Below, piece by piece: positions 7,712 through 17,800 of a stretch of DNA of 64,000 bases. The DNA lies in contig DBGCPK010000003.1 in assembly GCA_048359995.1 (NCBI GenBank), forward strand, positions 62,001 through 126,000. Reading direction: 5' to 3'. The stretch is from UBA3210 sp048359995. GTDB taxonomy: Bacteria > Bacillota_I > Bacilli_A > RFN20 > CAG-449. The notes beneath the pieces are model-generated. The model did no database searches. It was not told where the DNA came from and saw only the letters and a program-made list of their open reading frames with translations. How positions within the stretch are numbered: position 1 is the stretch's first letter; each line of letters begins with the position of its first letter. Made by a program: the position numbers and the translations under genes.

Positions 7712-8866
7712 ATGCATATAATCATTCTCGACTCGATTTCGCGGGTGGAAAACATCGCTTTCGCGGTTTCTGTCACCGTAATACTTCTGCTGACTCTCAC
7801 TTTTGCCGGTCTCTTTTATCTATATTATCGTTATTATAAACGCTGTATTTCCAACAAATTGGAAGACGAGGATTTGAGAAAAGAGATTTTCAAAGAAAAT
7901 AATAAGTATTTCGCCGAATTCAAAACGGCATTGAGGTCGCACGACGAGAACGAAACTTTCATAAGTTTGACCCGATATCGCGAAAAGAATAAAAAAATGC
8001 GAAATCGGATAAAAATCGTCGGAAATGCGATCCTCGTCTTCTTTTATCTTATCTTTCTTTTCGCTTTGGGATCGGCCATGTACGCGCGAAGTCAAGGTGA
8101 GTTGATTTCCGTCGGAGGAACTTCCTGTCTGATTATCCGTTCCGCTTCGATGGAAGAAAAGAATGCGCGAAATACCTATCTCTACGAATACCGACTCGAC
8201 GATCAAATCTCATCCTATGCGATGATCGGATTGAAAAAAGTCGGCAAAAATGAGATTTTCCTGTACGATATCGTGGCATTCCGCGATGATGAAGGTCGGA
8301 TCGTCGTTCACCGAATCGTCGCTATCGAAGAGAGAGAAGGAGAAACGTTTTACACAACGCGCGGTGATGCTAATCGCGTTTCAGCCGATTATGAGGTGAA
8401 TCTGACATATGAAAAGATCGTCGGCAAGTACAATGGATTTCAGAATTTTGCTCTGGGCGTGATGATTTTCTACTTTCAGTCCGGAATCGGTCTTATCACC
8501 CTTTCTTTCGGGTTGATTCTAATCGGATTTTACGATGTGGTGGATATCTGTCTTGGACGCGCAATCGAAAAGAGAAAGTCGGCGATTTATCCATTAATCG
8601 ACGCCGAACTCGAAAAAACTTTTGCGAAGCGGAAAATTCAGATTCGAGATGATAGAGAAACCGACATCGATCCTTTCGGCGGATATCGGATAAGAGGAAG
8701 CCGTCTTGGAAAAATCGAATTCAAAGTTCCCCCGAAAGAGAAATCGAAAAAGAGAAAAAAAGGTTTGCGTTTTGGAAAGATCGAAGCGCGCGTTCCTAGT
8801 TTCGCCGAACAGGAAGCAAGGAAAAGGAGAAAAAAAGGAAAAGACGAAAAGAATGTCTTTCGATAA
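7712..8866 (+). CDS. Signal peptidase I, SipW/archaeal (ER) type
   Basis: A membrane serine protease predicted to remove the signal peptides of the three preceding proteins. Membrane segments lie at about 15-38 and 103-126, the catalytic domain at about 130-235, further hydrophobic stretches at about 245-275, and a Lys/Arg-rich tail to residue 384. The nucleophile is Ser146 in RSASM, with His200 (VVHR) and Asp219 (GDAN). The Ser-His dyad marks the SipW/archaeal class rather than the usual bacterial Ser-Lys type. It is about twice as long as B. subtilis SipW (190 aa), because of the extra N-terminal membrane segment and the basic tail. The Shine-Dalgarno is a near-perfect AGGAGGTGATG. Confidence 0.88.
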   Translation: MHIIILDSISRVENIAFAVSVTVILLLTLTFAGLFYLYYRYYKRCISNKLEDEDLRKEIFKENNKYFAEFKTALRSHDENETFISLTRYREKNKKMRNRIKIVGNAILVFFYLIFLFALGSAMYARSQGELISVGGTSCLIIRSASMEEKNARNTYLYEYRLDDQISSYAMIGLKKVGKNEIFLYDIVAFRDDEGRIVVHRIVAIEEREGETFYTTRGDANRVSADYEVNLTYEKIVGKYNGFQNFALGVMIFYFQSGIGLITLSFGLILIGFYDVVDICLGRAIEKRKSAIYPLIDAELEKTFAKRKIQIRDDRETDIDPFGGYRIRGSRLGKIEFKVPPKEKSKKRKKGLRFGKIEARVPSFAEQEARKRRKKGKDEKNVFR

Positions 8867-8939
8867 CAGAACAGACGCAAAAAAACGCGAGGAGAAAAGA
8901 TTCATTTTCGGCAAAATAAAGCAAAATCGAAAATATCTG

Positions 8940-9195
8940 TTGACTTGTCGTCTGAAAAAAGCAAAAATAAAGTGTACGTTGAATAAGAGGGAATTCGTCG
9001 GAAGATTTCAGCGAGTCTGGTCGGGTGAAAGCAGACGTCGGAAAACGAATTCGCGTCGCTTAGGAGTACGAAAGCAATGTTTCCGTCGATCGCGTTAAGA
9101 TCAAAGAGTGCCGATTATAAAGAATAATCGGAATTAAGGTGGCATCACGGTAATTATCGTCCTGTGGAGGTTTGACTTCGCAGGACGTTTTTTCG
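8940..9195 (+). ncRNA. T-box leader of valS (Val, specifier probably GUC)
   Basis: This fills most of the 342-bp gap before valS. Distal Stem I is seen as CAGCGAGTCTGG with GGTGAAAGC (about 9009-9033), with GTC at 9037-9039 as the likely valine specifier. Stem III is CCGATTAT / ATAATCGG (9111-9131). The T-box AAGGTGGCATCACGG is at 9136-9150. The terminator CGTCCTG / CAGGACG with six T is at 9158-9193. Uncharged tRNA-Val should pair with the T-box region and prevent termination. A possible -35 (TTGACT) is at 8940-8945, with no clear -10. Bases 8867-8939 hold nothing I recognise. Confidence 0.92.
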
Positions 9196-9208
9196 AAAGG
9201 AGAAAGAG

Positions 9209-11800
9209 ATGTTGGACAAGCGTTACAATCCGAAAGAAATCGAGAGCGGAAAATATCGGGAATGGAAGGATCGGGGCTATTTCACCGCGAAAGGCGGAGA
9301 TAAACCGAAATTTTCGATGGTGATTCCGCCACCGAACGTGACGGGAAAGCTTCACATCGGCCATTCGTGGAACATCACGATTCAGGACATTATCGCCCGC
9401 TACAAGAAAGCGAAAGGCTACGATGTCCTTTGGCTTCCGGGAATGGATCACGCCGGAATCGCCACGCAGGCCAAAATCGAAGAGAAGTTACGCCTGCAGG
9501 GGATTTCCCGCTATCAACTGGGACGGGAGAAATTTCTGCAAGAGGCGTGGAAATGGAAAGAGGAATACGCCGAGACGATCCGAAAGCAGTGGGAGATGAT
9601 GGGGATTGCCGTCGACTATTCCCGCGAGCGGTTTACCCTCGACGAGGGATTGAACAAAGCGGTGAGAAAAGTTTTTGTCTCTCTTTATCGAAAAGGGCTC
9701 ATCTACCGCGGAGAAAGAATCATCAACTGGGATCCGGTGTACAAGACCGCGCTGAGCAACATCGAAGTCGTCTATCAGGAAGATCCGGGAAAGATGTATT
9801 ATTTCCGCTACTATCTGGAAAATTCGACCGATTATCTGACCGTCGCGACGACGCGTCCGGAGACGATGTTCGGCGACGTCTGCGTGGTGGTCAACCCGAA
9901 AGATTCCCGCTATCGGAAATACGTGGGGAAGAAGGTCGTCAATCCGGCAAACGGCGAATTGCTTCCGGTCATCGAGGACAGCTACGTCGATATGGAATTC
10001 GGAACAGGCGCGATGAAATGCACGCCGGCACACGATCCGAACGACTTCAAAATCGCTCAGAAATATCATCTTCCTCACCCGAAGTGCATCAACGACGACG
10101 CGACGATGAACGAACTTTGCGCGGGTTATCGTGGACAGGACCGTTACGAATGTCGGAAGAATCTCGTAGCCGACATCGAAAAGCGATCGTGCCTGATCAA
10201 GATCGAAGACATCGTCCATCAAGTCGGGCACAGCGAGCGGAGTCACGCCGTCGTCGAACCGATGCTTTCGAAACAGTGGTTTGTCCGAATGAAACCTCTG
10301 TCGGAGGCGGCATTGAAGTTTCAGGAAGGGGATCGACCGATCGAATTCATTCCCGAACGGTTCAACAAGATCTTTACCAACTGGATGAACAATTGCGAAG
10401 ACTGGTGCATCTCCCGCCAACTTTGGTGGGGACATCGCATTCCGGCATACTATCACAAAGAAACCGGCGAACTCCTCGTCAGCGAAGAGGAACCGGCAGA
10501 TATCGAAAACTGGACGCAGGACGAAGATGTACTCGATACTTGGTTTTCTTCGGCGCTCTGGCCGTTTACGACGCTCGGTTGGCCGGAGAATACCGAAGAT
10601 CTGAAACGTTATTATCCTCTCGACGTCATGGTGACGGCTTACGATATCATCTTCTTCTGGGTGAGCCGAATGATCTTTCAAGGATTGGAATTCACGCATT
10701 CCCGTCCGTTTGACAAAGTGCTGATTCACGGCTTGATCCGCGACGCGCAGGGAAGAAAAATGTCCAAATCTCTGGGAAACGGCATCGATCCGATCGACGA
10801 AATCGAAAAATACGGCGTCGACGCGATCCGCTATTTTCTGACTACGTCGACTTCTCCCGGTCAGGATACGCGTTATATCGACGAGAAGGTGCAGGCTGCC
10901 GCGAACTATCTGAATAAGATTTGGAATGCGTCCCGTTTTATTCTGCTTCATCTTTCGCCGAGCGATTCCGATTACCGCATCGATGAAACGCTGCTCGACG
11001 ACGTCGACAAATTCATTTTGACTCGATTGCAGAAGACGATCGTGAAAGTCGGGACCAATATGGAAAAATACGAATTCGCCAATGCGTCGACGCATCTCTA
11101 CAATTTTGTTTATGACGACTTCACGTCGTGGTATCTCGAATTCTCGAAGCTGAAACTCCACTCCGACGATGCGAAGCAGGCGCACAGCGCCCTTTCGGTT
11201 CTTTTGGAAGTGTTGAAATCCATTCTCCTGATGATTTACCCGTACACGCCGTTTATCGCGGAGGAAATCTACCTGAATCTGCCGGATCATCGCGAATCGA
11301 TCATGCTGGATCGCTATCCGGAAGTAAATGAAAATCGGATTTACGAAAAGAGCGAAGCCCTAATCGCCGATCTCATCGATATGATCAAGGACATCCGCGC
11401 ATATAAGGTGGAAAATCAAATCGCGCCGAATGGACCGGTCAGTCTGACTTTGATTCCGACGAAAGGGGACGTTTCCGCGTTGATTCCGTATCTGAAAAGA
11501 TTCGCTTTTGCCGAAGAAATCAAAATTCAGGACGAGTGCGAGGGAAACCTTCGCGTTTATGGGTGCGCCAATCTGGTGATCGGCGATAAGGCCGATCGCG
11601 AAGCGCTGATGGCTCATCTGAATCGGGAAATCGAAAGGTTGAACCGCGAAGTTGAAAGGGGAACGAAGATGCTTTCCAACCCGAATTTCCTCGCCAAAGC
11701 GCCGAAAGAGAAGGTCGAGCAAGAAGAGATCAAACTTTGCGATTACCGAAACGAACTTTCGGTTTATCTGGAAAAAGCCGAAGCGCTGAAAAGGCGATAG
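9209..11800 (+). CDS. valS: Valine-tRNA ligase
   Basis: Class Ia aminoacyl-tRNA synthetase that charges tRNA-Val in the cytosol and edits Thr. It is 863 aa (B. subtilis 880). The HIGH motif is at residues 49-52 (KLHIGH) and KMSKS at 517-521, with the CP1 editing domain between them and the C-terminal coiled-coil tRNA arm (about 800-863). AAAGGAG precedes the ATG. Expression is set by the T-box immediately upstream. In Bacillus folC follows; here an M16 peptidase follows 22 bp downstream, probably on the same transcript. Confidence 0.98.
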   Translation: MLDKRYNPKEIESGKYREWKDRGYFTAKGGDKPKFSMVIPPPNVTGKLHIGHSWNITIQDIIARYKKAKGYDVLWLPGMDHAGIATQAKIEEKLRLQGISRYQLGREKFLQEAWKWKEEYAETIRKQWEMMGIAVDYSRERFTLDEGLNKAVRKVFVSLYRKGLIYRGERIINWDPVYKTALSNIEVVYQEDPGKMYYFRYYLENSTDYLTVATTRPETMFGDVCVVVNPKDSRYRKYVGKKVVNPANGELLPVIEDSYVDMEFGTGAMKCTPAHDPNDFKIAQKYHLPHPKCINDDATMNELCAGYRGQDRYECRKNLVADIEKRSCLIKIEDIVHQVGHSERSHAVVEPMLSKQWFVRMKPLSEAALKFQEGDRPIEFIPERFNKIFTNWMNNCEDWCISRQLWWGHRIPAYYHKETGELLVSEEEPADIENWTQDEDVLDTWFSSALWPFTTLGWPENTEDLKRYYPLDVMVTAYDIIFFWVSRMIFQGLEFTHSRPFDKVLIHGLIRDAQGRKMSKSLGNGIDPIDEIEKYGVDAIRYFLTTSTSPGQDTRYIDEKVQAAANYLNKIWNASRFILLHLSPSDSDYRIDETLLDDVDKFILTRLQKTIVKVGTNMEKYEFANASTHLYNFVYDDFTSWYLEFSKLKLHSDDAKQAHSALSVLLEVLKSILLMIYPYTPFIAEEIYLNLPDHRESIMLDRYPEVNENRIYEKSEALIADLIDMIKDIRAYKVENQIAPNGPVSLTLIPTKGDVSALIPYLKRFAFAEEIKIQDECEGNLRVYGCANLVIGDKADREALMAHLNREIERLNREVERGTKMLSNPNFLAKAPKEKVEQEEIKLCDYRNELSVYLEKAEALKRR

Positions 11801-11822
11801 GCTTTCAGGGAAAGGAAAGAAT

Positions 11823-14717
11823 ATGAATATCGAAGAAATCAAATACAATTTTCAATTGATGTCCGTCCGCGAGATCGAGGACATCGGAGCAAAGCTCCAC
11901 CATTACCGCCACCTGAAATCCGGTGGAAACGTGTATTATCTGGAAAACGAGGATACGAATTGCTGTTTTGCCATCGGCTTTCGCACCTTGCCGGAAGACT
12001 CGACCGGCGTTTGCCACATCATCGAACACAGTCTTCTCTGCGGTTCGAAGAAATATCCTTTGAAAGAGCCGTTTGTCAATCTGCTCAAAACGTCGCTGTC
12101 GACTTTTCTCAACGCGTTCACTTCCAGCGACTGGACAATGTATCCTTTCGCCTCGCAGACGCCGAAGGATTTCGACAATATTCTGAAAATCTATTGCGAC
12201 GCGGTTTTCGACCCTTTGGTGATGGAAGATCCGAAAGCTTTTTTGCAAGAGGGCTGGCATTTGGAGTTGAACGACAAGGACGGCATTCCTTCTTACAAGG
12301 GCGTCGTCTACAACGAAATGATCGGCGCGATGAGCAACGTCGATCAGATTTTAACGCAGACGACTTTCGAAGCGATGTATCCGGATACCTGCTATCGGCA
12401 CAATTCCGGCGGAGATCCGGAAGCGATTCCGACGTTGACATACCAAAAGTACCGCGAATTCTATCGGGAACACTACACTCCGCAGAACGCGATGACCTAT
12501 TTTTACGGAAAAATGGACATCGAAGAGAAGTTGAAATTCTTGGACGAAGAGTATTTTTCGCGTTACGACAAGAGCGAAAAGGAGATCGAAATCGTTCCGC
12601 AGAAAGGGTTGATCGATCTCAGCGTATCCAAAGAATACGAGATCGGCGAAGAGGAAAATCTCAAAGGAAACGCCTATCTGTCGCTTTGCTACGGACTGGA
12701 TCGCTTCGGAAATTACGAAGAACTGACGGCGATGCAGATTTTAAGCGACGCGTTGCTTTCTAAAAACGAATCTCCGGTCAAGAAAGCACTTCTCGACGCT
12801 AAACTCGGCGAAAATGTCGAGACGTTTATCGATGACGGAAACATCGTTCCGGCACTTCACATTCAGTTGCAGAAAACCGATCCGGACAAGAAAGAAGCCT
12901 TTAAACAGGTCTTCGAATCGGCGATCAAGAAAGTCGTCGACGAGGGAATAGATCGGAAATTGCTCTTGGCTTCGATCAATTTTTCGGAATTCAAGGACAA
13001 AGAAATGGATATGGGGAAAATGCCGAAAGGGCTGGTTTTCGCCTTGAACTTGATGGGGTGTTTCAACTATCGCACCGACATGGTCGAGCGCTTCCGGTTC
13101 AGCCGTCATTACGAGAAATTCCGTCGCGAGCTGGATAACCGATATTTCGAAAAACTATTGGAAAAAACCATTCTTCGCAGCGCTCATCAAGTCGAAGTAA
13201 CGCTGATTCCGTCCAAGACTTTAGGTGCAGAAAAGCGCAAAGCGATGGAAAAAAAGATGAAAGAGATGAAAGAGAAGATGACCGACGAAGAAATCGAGTC
13301 GCTTCTTAAATTGAATCGCGAACTAAAAGAATACCAGAATCACGTCGATACGCCGGAGGAACTTGCCGCGCTTCCGAAACTGGAATTGAAAGATATACCT
13401 TCCGACGTGAACTACCTCGATTCCAAAGAAACTCTTTTCAAAGGAAGAAAAACGATTCTTCATCGCGTTCAGACGAATAAAATCGGCTACGTGAGGCTTT
13501 ATTTCAGTTTGGATAAGATCGCCTTCGAAGATCTTCCGTACGTCTATCTTTTGAAAAATCTCTTTTTGAATTTGCCGACGAAAAAGTATTCATCGATCGA
13601 ACTGACAAACGAAATCAAGACTTATTTGGGCGAACTTTCTTTCGCGATGCTGACTCTTTCCGAAGACAAAGATCGCTGCAAGATGAATTTTGTCGTTTCG
13701 ACCAGTGCGTTAGAGGAAAATATCGATCGCATTCCCGCGCTGCTGAGCGAGGTGCTTTTTAAGACTCGTTTCGTCAAGGACAAGATGGAGCAGGTTTTGC
13801 ATCAGTTGGCAACTTCGCTCCGTCAGGAGATCATCGCGAACGGAATGCAGATCGCCAAATTGATGGCGAGAAGCGCGTATTCGCTGGAAGCGCGTTACGC
13901 GGTGAATTGCCTGAGAGGTCCGAAACTCTACGCGTTCGTCCAGCGCCTTTCGCGGCATCTCGAATTCAGGAAGACGAAGGCAAAACTGGAAGAATTGATC
14001 GGACGCATCTTCACGGAAGAAAATGCGACGATCTCGATTTCCGGAGACAGAGAAACGATGAATCGCGCGGGAAAGTCGCTCAAAAGGCTGAAATTGAAGA
14101 AAGAAACCTATCCGGTCGCACCGCTTCCGGAAAAAGAAGAAGCCGCACAAAAAGAGGCGTTGATCATCCCTTCGGGCGTATCCTATAACGCTTTGGCCGG
14201 TAATCTGGGGGCGGAAAATATCCAAAAGGGAAAATATTACGTGCTTTGCCACATCGTCAACTACGATTATCTTTGGAGCGAAGTTCGTGTCAAGGGCGGC
14301 GCATACGGCTGCGGTCTGACTTTCAATCGCTCGGGCGATGTCGCGTTCGGATCCTATCGCGATCCGAACGTATCGGAGACGTATGCGGTTTATTCCGCGC
14401 TTCCGTCCTATTTGAAAAAATTCCGCGTCGGAAAAGGAGAATTCGAAAACTATATCATCGGGACGATCGGCGAACTGGATTTTATGACCCCGGGTTCGAT
14501 TCCGAGCCAAATCGATTCCGCGGACATCTATACGTTATCCGGAATAAAGAAAAAAGATTTGATCGCAATCAAAAAGGAGATCTTGAAAATGAAGCAGAAA
14601 GAGATCCGCGATCTTTCGTCCGTTTTCGAGGAAATCGTCGCTCATTCATCGCGTTACACGATCGGAAACGAAACGAAAATTCGTGAAGGCGATTTCGAAA
14701 AAATCACGTCTTTGTGA
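11823..14717 (+). CDS. M16C (PreP-like) zinc metallopeptidase
   Basis: A cytosolic peptidase of the pitrilysin/presequence-protease group that degrades unstructured peptides inside a closed chamber. It is 964 aa, the M16C full length with four homologous domains. The inverted zinc motif HIIEH lies at residues 65-69, with the third ligand probably Glu165 in YNEMIGAMS. The central linker (about 480-530) is a charged helix, and the C-terminal half carries the Arg/Tyr region VRVKGGAYGCG. No signal peptide is present. It follows valS and ends at a terminator. The natural substrate is not shown by the context. Confidence 0.9.
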   Translation: MNIEEIKYNFQLMSVREIEDIGAKLHHYRHLKSGGNVYYLENEDTNCCFAIGFRTLPEDSTGVCHIIEHSLLCGSKKYPLKEPFVNLLKTSLSTFLNAFTSSDWTMYPFASQTPKDFDNILKIYCDAVFDPLVMEDPKAFLQEGWHLELNDKDGIPSYKGVVYNEMIGAMSNVDQILTQTTFEAMYPDTCYRHNSGGDPEAIPTLTYQKYREFYREHYTPQNAMTYFYGKMDIEEKLKFLDEEYFSRYDKSEKEIEIVPQKGLIDLSVSKEYEIGEEENLKGNAYLSLCYGLDRFGNYEELTAMQILSDALLSKNESPVKKALLDAKLGENVETFIDDGNIVPALHIQLQKTDPDKKEAFKQVFESAIKKVVDEGIDRKLLLASINFSEFKDKEMDMGKMPKGLVFALNLMGCFNYRTDMVERFRFSRHYEKFRRELDNRYFEKLLEKTILRSAHQVEVTLIPSKTLGAEKRKAMEKKMKEMKEKMTDEEIESLLKLNRELKEYQNHVDTPEELAALPKLELKDIPSDVNYLDSKETLFKGRKTILHRVQTNKIGYVRLYFSLDKIAFEDLPYVYLLKNLFLNLPTKKYSSIELTNEIKTYLGELSFAMLTLSEDKDRCKMNFVVSTSALEENIDRIPALLSEVLFKTRFVKDKMEQVLHQLATSLRQEIIANGMQIAKLMARSAYSLEARYAVNCLRGPKLYAFVQRLSRHLEFRKTKAKLEELIGRIFTEENATISISGDRETMNRAGKSLKRLKLKKETYPVAPLPEKEEAAQKEALIIPSGVSYNALAGNLGAENIQKGKYYVLCHIVNYDYLWSEVRVKGGAYGCGLTFNRSGDVAFGSYRDPNVSETYAVYSALPSYLKKFRVGKGEFENYIIGTIGELDFMTPGSIPSQIDSADIYTLSGIKKKDLIAIKKEILKMKQKEIRDLSSVFEEIVAHSSRYTIGNETKIREGDFEKITSL

Positions 14718-14721
14718 GGTA

Positions 14722-14747
14722 AAGGTGCCGAGTTCGGCGCCTTTTTT
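14722..14747 (+). terminator. Rho-independent terminator after the M16C peptidase gene
   Basis: Stem AAGGTGCCGA / TCGGCGCCTT with one G-T pair and a 2-nt loop, followed by six T. Confidence 0.9.
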
Positions 14748-14797
14748 CAACTAAAAGTCGATTATTTCGTCAAGAGATTCGCGCTTTTCAAATCTTC

Positions 14798-14825
14798 TTG
14801 ACAATAACGGCAATAAAATTATAAT
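14798..14825 (+). promoter_or_regulatory. Sigma-A promoter of the dehydratase-activase pair
   Basis: Both boxes match consensus exactly: TTGACA (14798-14803), a 16-bp spacer, TATAAT (14820-14825). The start codon is 30 bp downstream. Confidence 0.88.
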
Positions 14826-14855
14826 AAAACTATCGTGTTTTAAGGTAGTGAGCGT

Positions 14856-17795
14856 ATGGGAAATATCGGTATCGGAATTGACGTGGGATCGACGACGGTG
14901 AAGATTGTCGTCCTCTCCGAAAACGGCGAAATCTTATATAAAAATTACGTCCGTCACTTCTCCGAAGTGAAGGCGACCCTTTTGCGCGAACTGAAAGCGA
15001 TCGAGTCCACGTTTTCCGGTTATTCCGCTTCGTGTGCGATCACCGGAAGCGCCGGATTGGGGTTGTCTTCGAAAGCCGGAATCGGCTTTGTCCAGGAAGT
15101 CTATTCTTCTTCTTTGGCGGTGAGAAAGCACTATCCCGACGCCGACGCGGTCATCGAACTCGGCGGAGAAGACGCGAAGATCATCTTTTTGACAAACGGC
15201 ATCGAACAGCGGATGAACGGTTCCTGCGCCGGAGGCACGGGGGCATTCATCGATCAGATGGCGACGTTGCTCGGACTAAGCGTCGGCGAACTCGATACGT
15301 TGTCGGAAAAGGCGACGAAAGTATATCCGATCGCTTCCCGATGCGGCGTCTTCGCCAAATCGGACATTCAGCCTTTGATCAATCAGGGGGCGCAGAAAGA
15401 AGATATTGCCGCTTCCATCTTTCAAGCCGTCGTCGATCAGACCATTTCGGGATTGGCGCAGGGAAGAGAGATCAAGGGAAAAGTCGTCTTTTTAGGCGGT
15501 CCTCTTTCATTTCTTAACGGATTGAGAAAGGCATTTACCCGAACGTTGAAACTCGACGATGCGCACGCCGTTTTTCCGGAAGACGGTCCGGTTTTCATCG
15601 CTTTGGGCGCGGCGATGTATGCGAGAAGCAACGAAAAGCCGCTGGAATTTTCCGAATGGGTGAAAAAGATCGAAAGCGCGGAGACGACAAACGATATCGT
15701 CACGACCGAACCGCTTTTCGCTTCGGAAAGCGAATATGAAGAGTTTCTGTCGCGACACAAGAGCAGCGACGCGAAAACGGCTTCGCTGAAAGGTTATCGC
15801 GGAAAAGCGTATTTGGGTATCGACGCCGGAAGTACGACGACCAAAGTGGCGTTGATCGACGAGGAAAATCGGATTCTTTTCAGCCATTACGTTTCCAACA
15901 AGGGCAAACCTCTGGATATCATCACCGAGCAGATCGGGAAGATTTACGCCGGCGCGGATTCGGAAATGGAAATCGTCTCCTGCGCCGTAACCGGCTATGG
16001 GGAAGAATTGATCAAAGCGGGTCTTGGGGTGGACTTCGGCATCGTCGAGACCATCGCCCATTTCAAAGCGGCGAGTTATTTCTGTCCCGACGTCGATTTC
16101 ATCATCGATATCGGCGGACAGGATATCAAATGCTTTCGCATCAAGAATCACGCGATCGACAGCATCATTCTGAACGAAGCCTGTTCTTCGGGTTGCGGAT
16201 CGTTCATTCAGACTTTCGCCGAAGCGCTGGGATATGATATCGATACATTCGCCAAAATGGGACTTTTCGCCTCGAATCCGGTCGATTTGGGGTCGAGATG
16301 TACCGTATTCATGAACAGCAGCGTCAAGCAAGCGCAGAAAGACGGAGCCAGCATCCGCGATATCAGCGCGGGATTATCCCAGTCGATCATCAAGAACGCC
16401 ATTTACAAGGTGATTCGCGCGAAGAACGTCGAAGAACTCGGGAAAAACATCGTCGCGCAGGGAGGAACTTTCTTAAACGATGCGGTGCTTCGGAGTTTTG
16501 AAAAAGAGCTGGATCGCAGCGTGATTCGTCCGGGAATCGCCGGACTTATGGGGGCGTTCGGCGCGGCGATCTACGCGAAAGAGCATTCGAAAGGAAAATC
16601 GACTTTAATCGGACGAGAAGAACTGGAACGGTTCTCATACCGATCCGCTTCTTCCATATGCAAAGGCTGCACTGCGCATTGCAGCCTCAACATTCTCACT
16701 TTCAGCGACGGAAAACGCTTTATCTCCGGAAATCGGTGCGACAAAGTTTCCGCAAATGGTCCGAATCGGTTTTTCCCTTCGCTTTACGATTTCAAGTACA
16801 AAAAGATACTTTCTTACGGAAAGGAAACGGGAACGGCGGCCAAGCGGAAAGTAGGTCTGCCATTGGCTCTGAATTTCTACGAACTGATTCCGTTTTATGC
16901 GACCTTGTTCGATAAAATCGGTTTCGAAGTCGTTCTTTCCGAAGAAACTTCGCGCAAAACCTATCTGAAAGGGCAGCACACGATTGCCAGCGATACGATT
17001 TGCTATCCGGCGAAATTGATGCACGGGCAAATCGAAGATCTCCTCGACAAAGGCGTGGACTTCGTCTTTTATCCGTGTATGACTTACAATATCGACGAAT
17101 CGGACAGCGACAACCATTACAACTGTCCGGTGGTTGCCTATTATCCGGAAACCCTGAAAGGGAACAATCCGCGCTTGAATCGGAGCAACTTCCTCGCGCC
17201 GTATCTCGACTTGAACAACAAGCATCGAACGCTGGAAGTTCTTTATCGGGTTTTAAGACCGTACGGCGTGGATAAGCGCACGCTCAAATCGGCTTTGGGA
17301 AGCGCCTATCTCGAACTCGACGCTTTCCATGCGGAAATCAGCGAGACCGCGCGAAAATACATCGAAGAAGCGCGGAAAGAGAAGCGGAAAATCATCGTTT
17401 TGGCCGGAAGACCTTATCACGTCGATCCGGAAATCAATCACGGCATCAGCCGATATATGTCCTCGATGGGACTGGCCGTTCTTTCGGAGGACGCTTTGGC
17501 ACAACTCTCGCCCACGCCCGATATGCAGATTCTCAATCAGTGGACGTATCATTCCAGACTCTTCAAAGCGGCGAATTATGTCATCGGAAATCCGGATATG
17601 CAGATGGTGCAACTCGTCTCTTTCGGCTGCGGAATGGATGCGATTACCGCCGACGAGTTGCGGAGAATTCTCGAAAAGAACGGCAAACTTTACACCCAGT
17701 TGAAAATCGACGAAATCAACAATCTGGGCGCGTTGAAAATTCGGATACGAAGTCTCCTCGCGGCTATCGACGACGAATTGAAAGTCAAGGAGTGA
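14856..17795 (+). CDS. 2-hydroxyacyl-CoA dehydratase activase-like protein (double ASKHA ATPase plus C-terminal domain)
   Basis: A member of the HgdC/BadF/BcrA family. Archetypes are iron-sulfur ATPases that push one electron into 2-hydroxyacyl-CoA dehydratases or benzoyl-CoA reductase. Two ATPase domains are present, starting GIDVGSTT (residue 7) and GIDAGSTT (about residue 320). Each has the Cys pair that binds the bridging 4Fe-4S cluster: SCAGGTG with SRCGVF in the first, ACSSGCG with SRCTVF in the second. A Cys-rich joint (SSICKGCTAHCS) leads to the C-terminal DUF2229-type domain (about 640-979). A dehydratase-like gene follows after 5 bp. The true substrate is unknown for these large double activases, and the iron-sulfur centres imply anaerobic life. 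Confidence 0.88.
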   Translation: MGNIGIGIDVGSTTVKIVVLSENGEILYKNYVRHFSEVKATLLRELKAIESTFSGYSASCAITGSAGLGLSSKAGIGFVQEVYSSSLAVRKHYPDADAVIELGGEDAKIIFLTNGIEQRMNGSCAGGTGAFIDQMATLLGLSVGELDTLSEKATKVYPIASRCGVFAKSDIQPLINQGAQKEDIAASIFQAVVDQTISGLAQGREIKGKVVFLGGPLSFLNGLRKAFTRTLKLDDAHAVFPEDGPVFIALGAAMYARSNEKPLEFSEWVKKIESAETTNDIVTTEPLFASESEYEEFLSRHKSSDAKTASLKGYRGKAYLGIDAGSTTTKVALIDEENRILFSHYVSNKGKPLDIITEQIGKIYAGADSEMEIVSCAVTGYGEELIKAGLGVDFGIVETIAHFKAASYFCPDVDFIIDIGGQDIKCFRIKNHAIDSIILNEACSSGCGSFIQTFAEALGYDIDTFAKMGLFASNPVDLGSRCTVFMNSSVKQAQKDGASIRDISAGLSQSIIKNAIYKVIRAKNVEELGKNIVAQGGTFLNDAVLRSFEKELDRSVIRPGIAGLMGAFGAAIYAKEHSKGKSTLIGREELERFSYRSASSICKGCTAHCSLNILTFSDGKRFISGNRCDKVSANGPNRFFPSLYDFKYKKILSYGKETGTAAKRKVGLPLALNFYELIPFYATLFDKIGFEVVLSEETSRKTYLKGQHTIASDTICYPAKLMHGQIEDLLDKGVDFVFYPCMTYNIDESDSDNHYNCPVVAYYPETLKGNNPRLNRSNFLAPYLDLNNKHRTLEVLYRVLRPYGVDKRTLKSALGSAYLELDAFHAEISETARKYIEEARKEKRKIIVLAGRPYHVDPEINHGISRYMSSMGLAVLSEDALAQLSPTPDMQILNQWTYHSRLFKAANYVIGNPDMQMVQLVSFGCGMDAITADELRRILEKNGKLYTQLKIDEINNLGALKIRIRSLLAAIDDELKVKE

Positions 17796-17800
17796 AGAAA

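Noticed and set aside
8706..9098. A 130-codon frame running from the end of the signal peptidase gene into the valS leader
   Set aside because: It covers the T-box Stem I, is Lys/Arg-rich without domains, and has no ribosome-binding site.
9367..10713. A 448-codon frame inside valS on the same strand
   Set aside because: Arg/Ser-rich low-complexity translation typical of an out-of-frame read; no start signal.
9488..11290. A 600-codon open frame on the - strand, antisense to valS
   Set aside because: It has no ribosome-binding site or recognisable domain, and valS on the + strand is certain. It arises from strong codon bias (few TTA, CTA or TCA codons).
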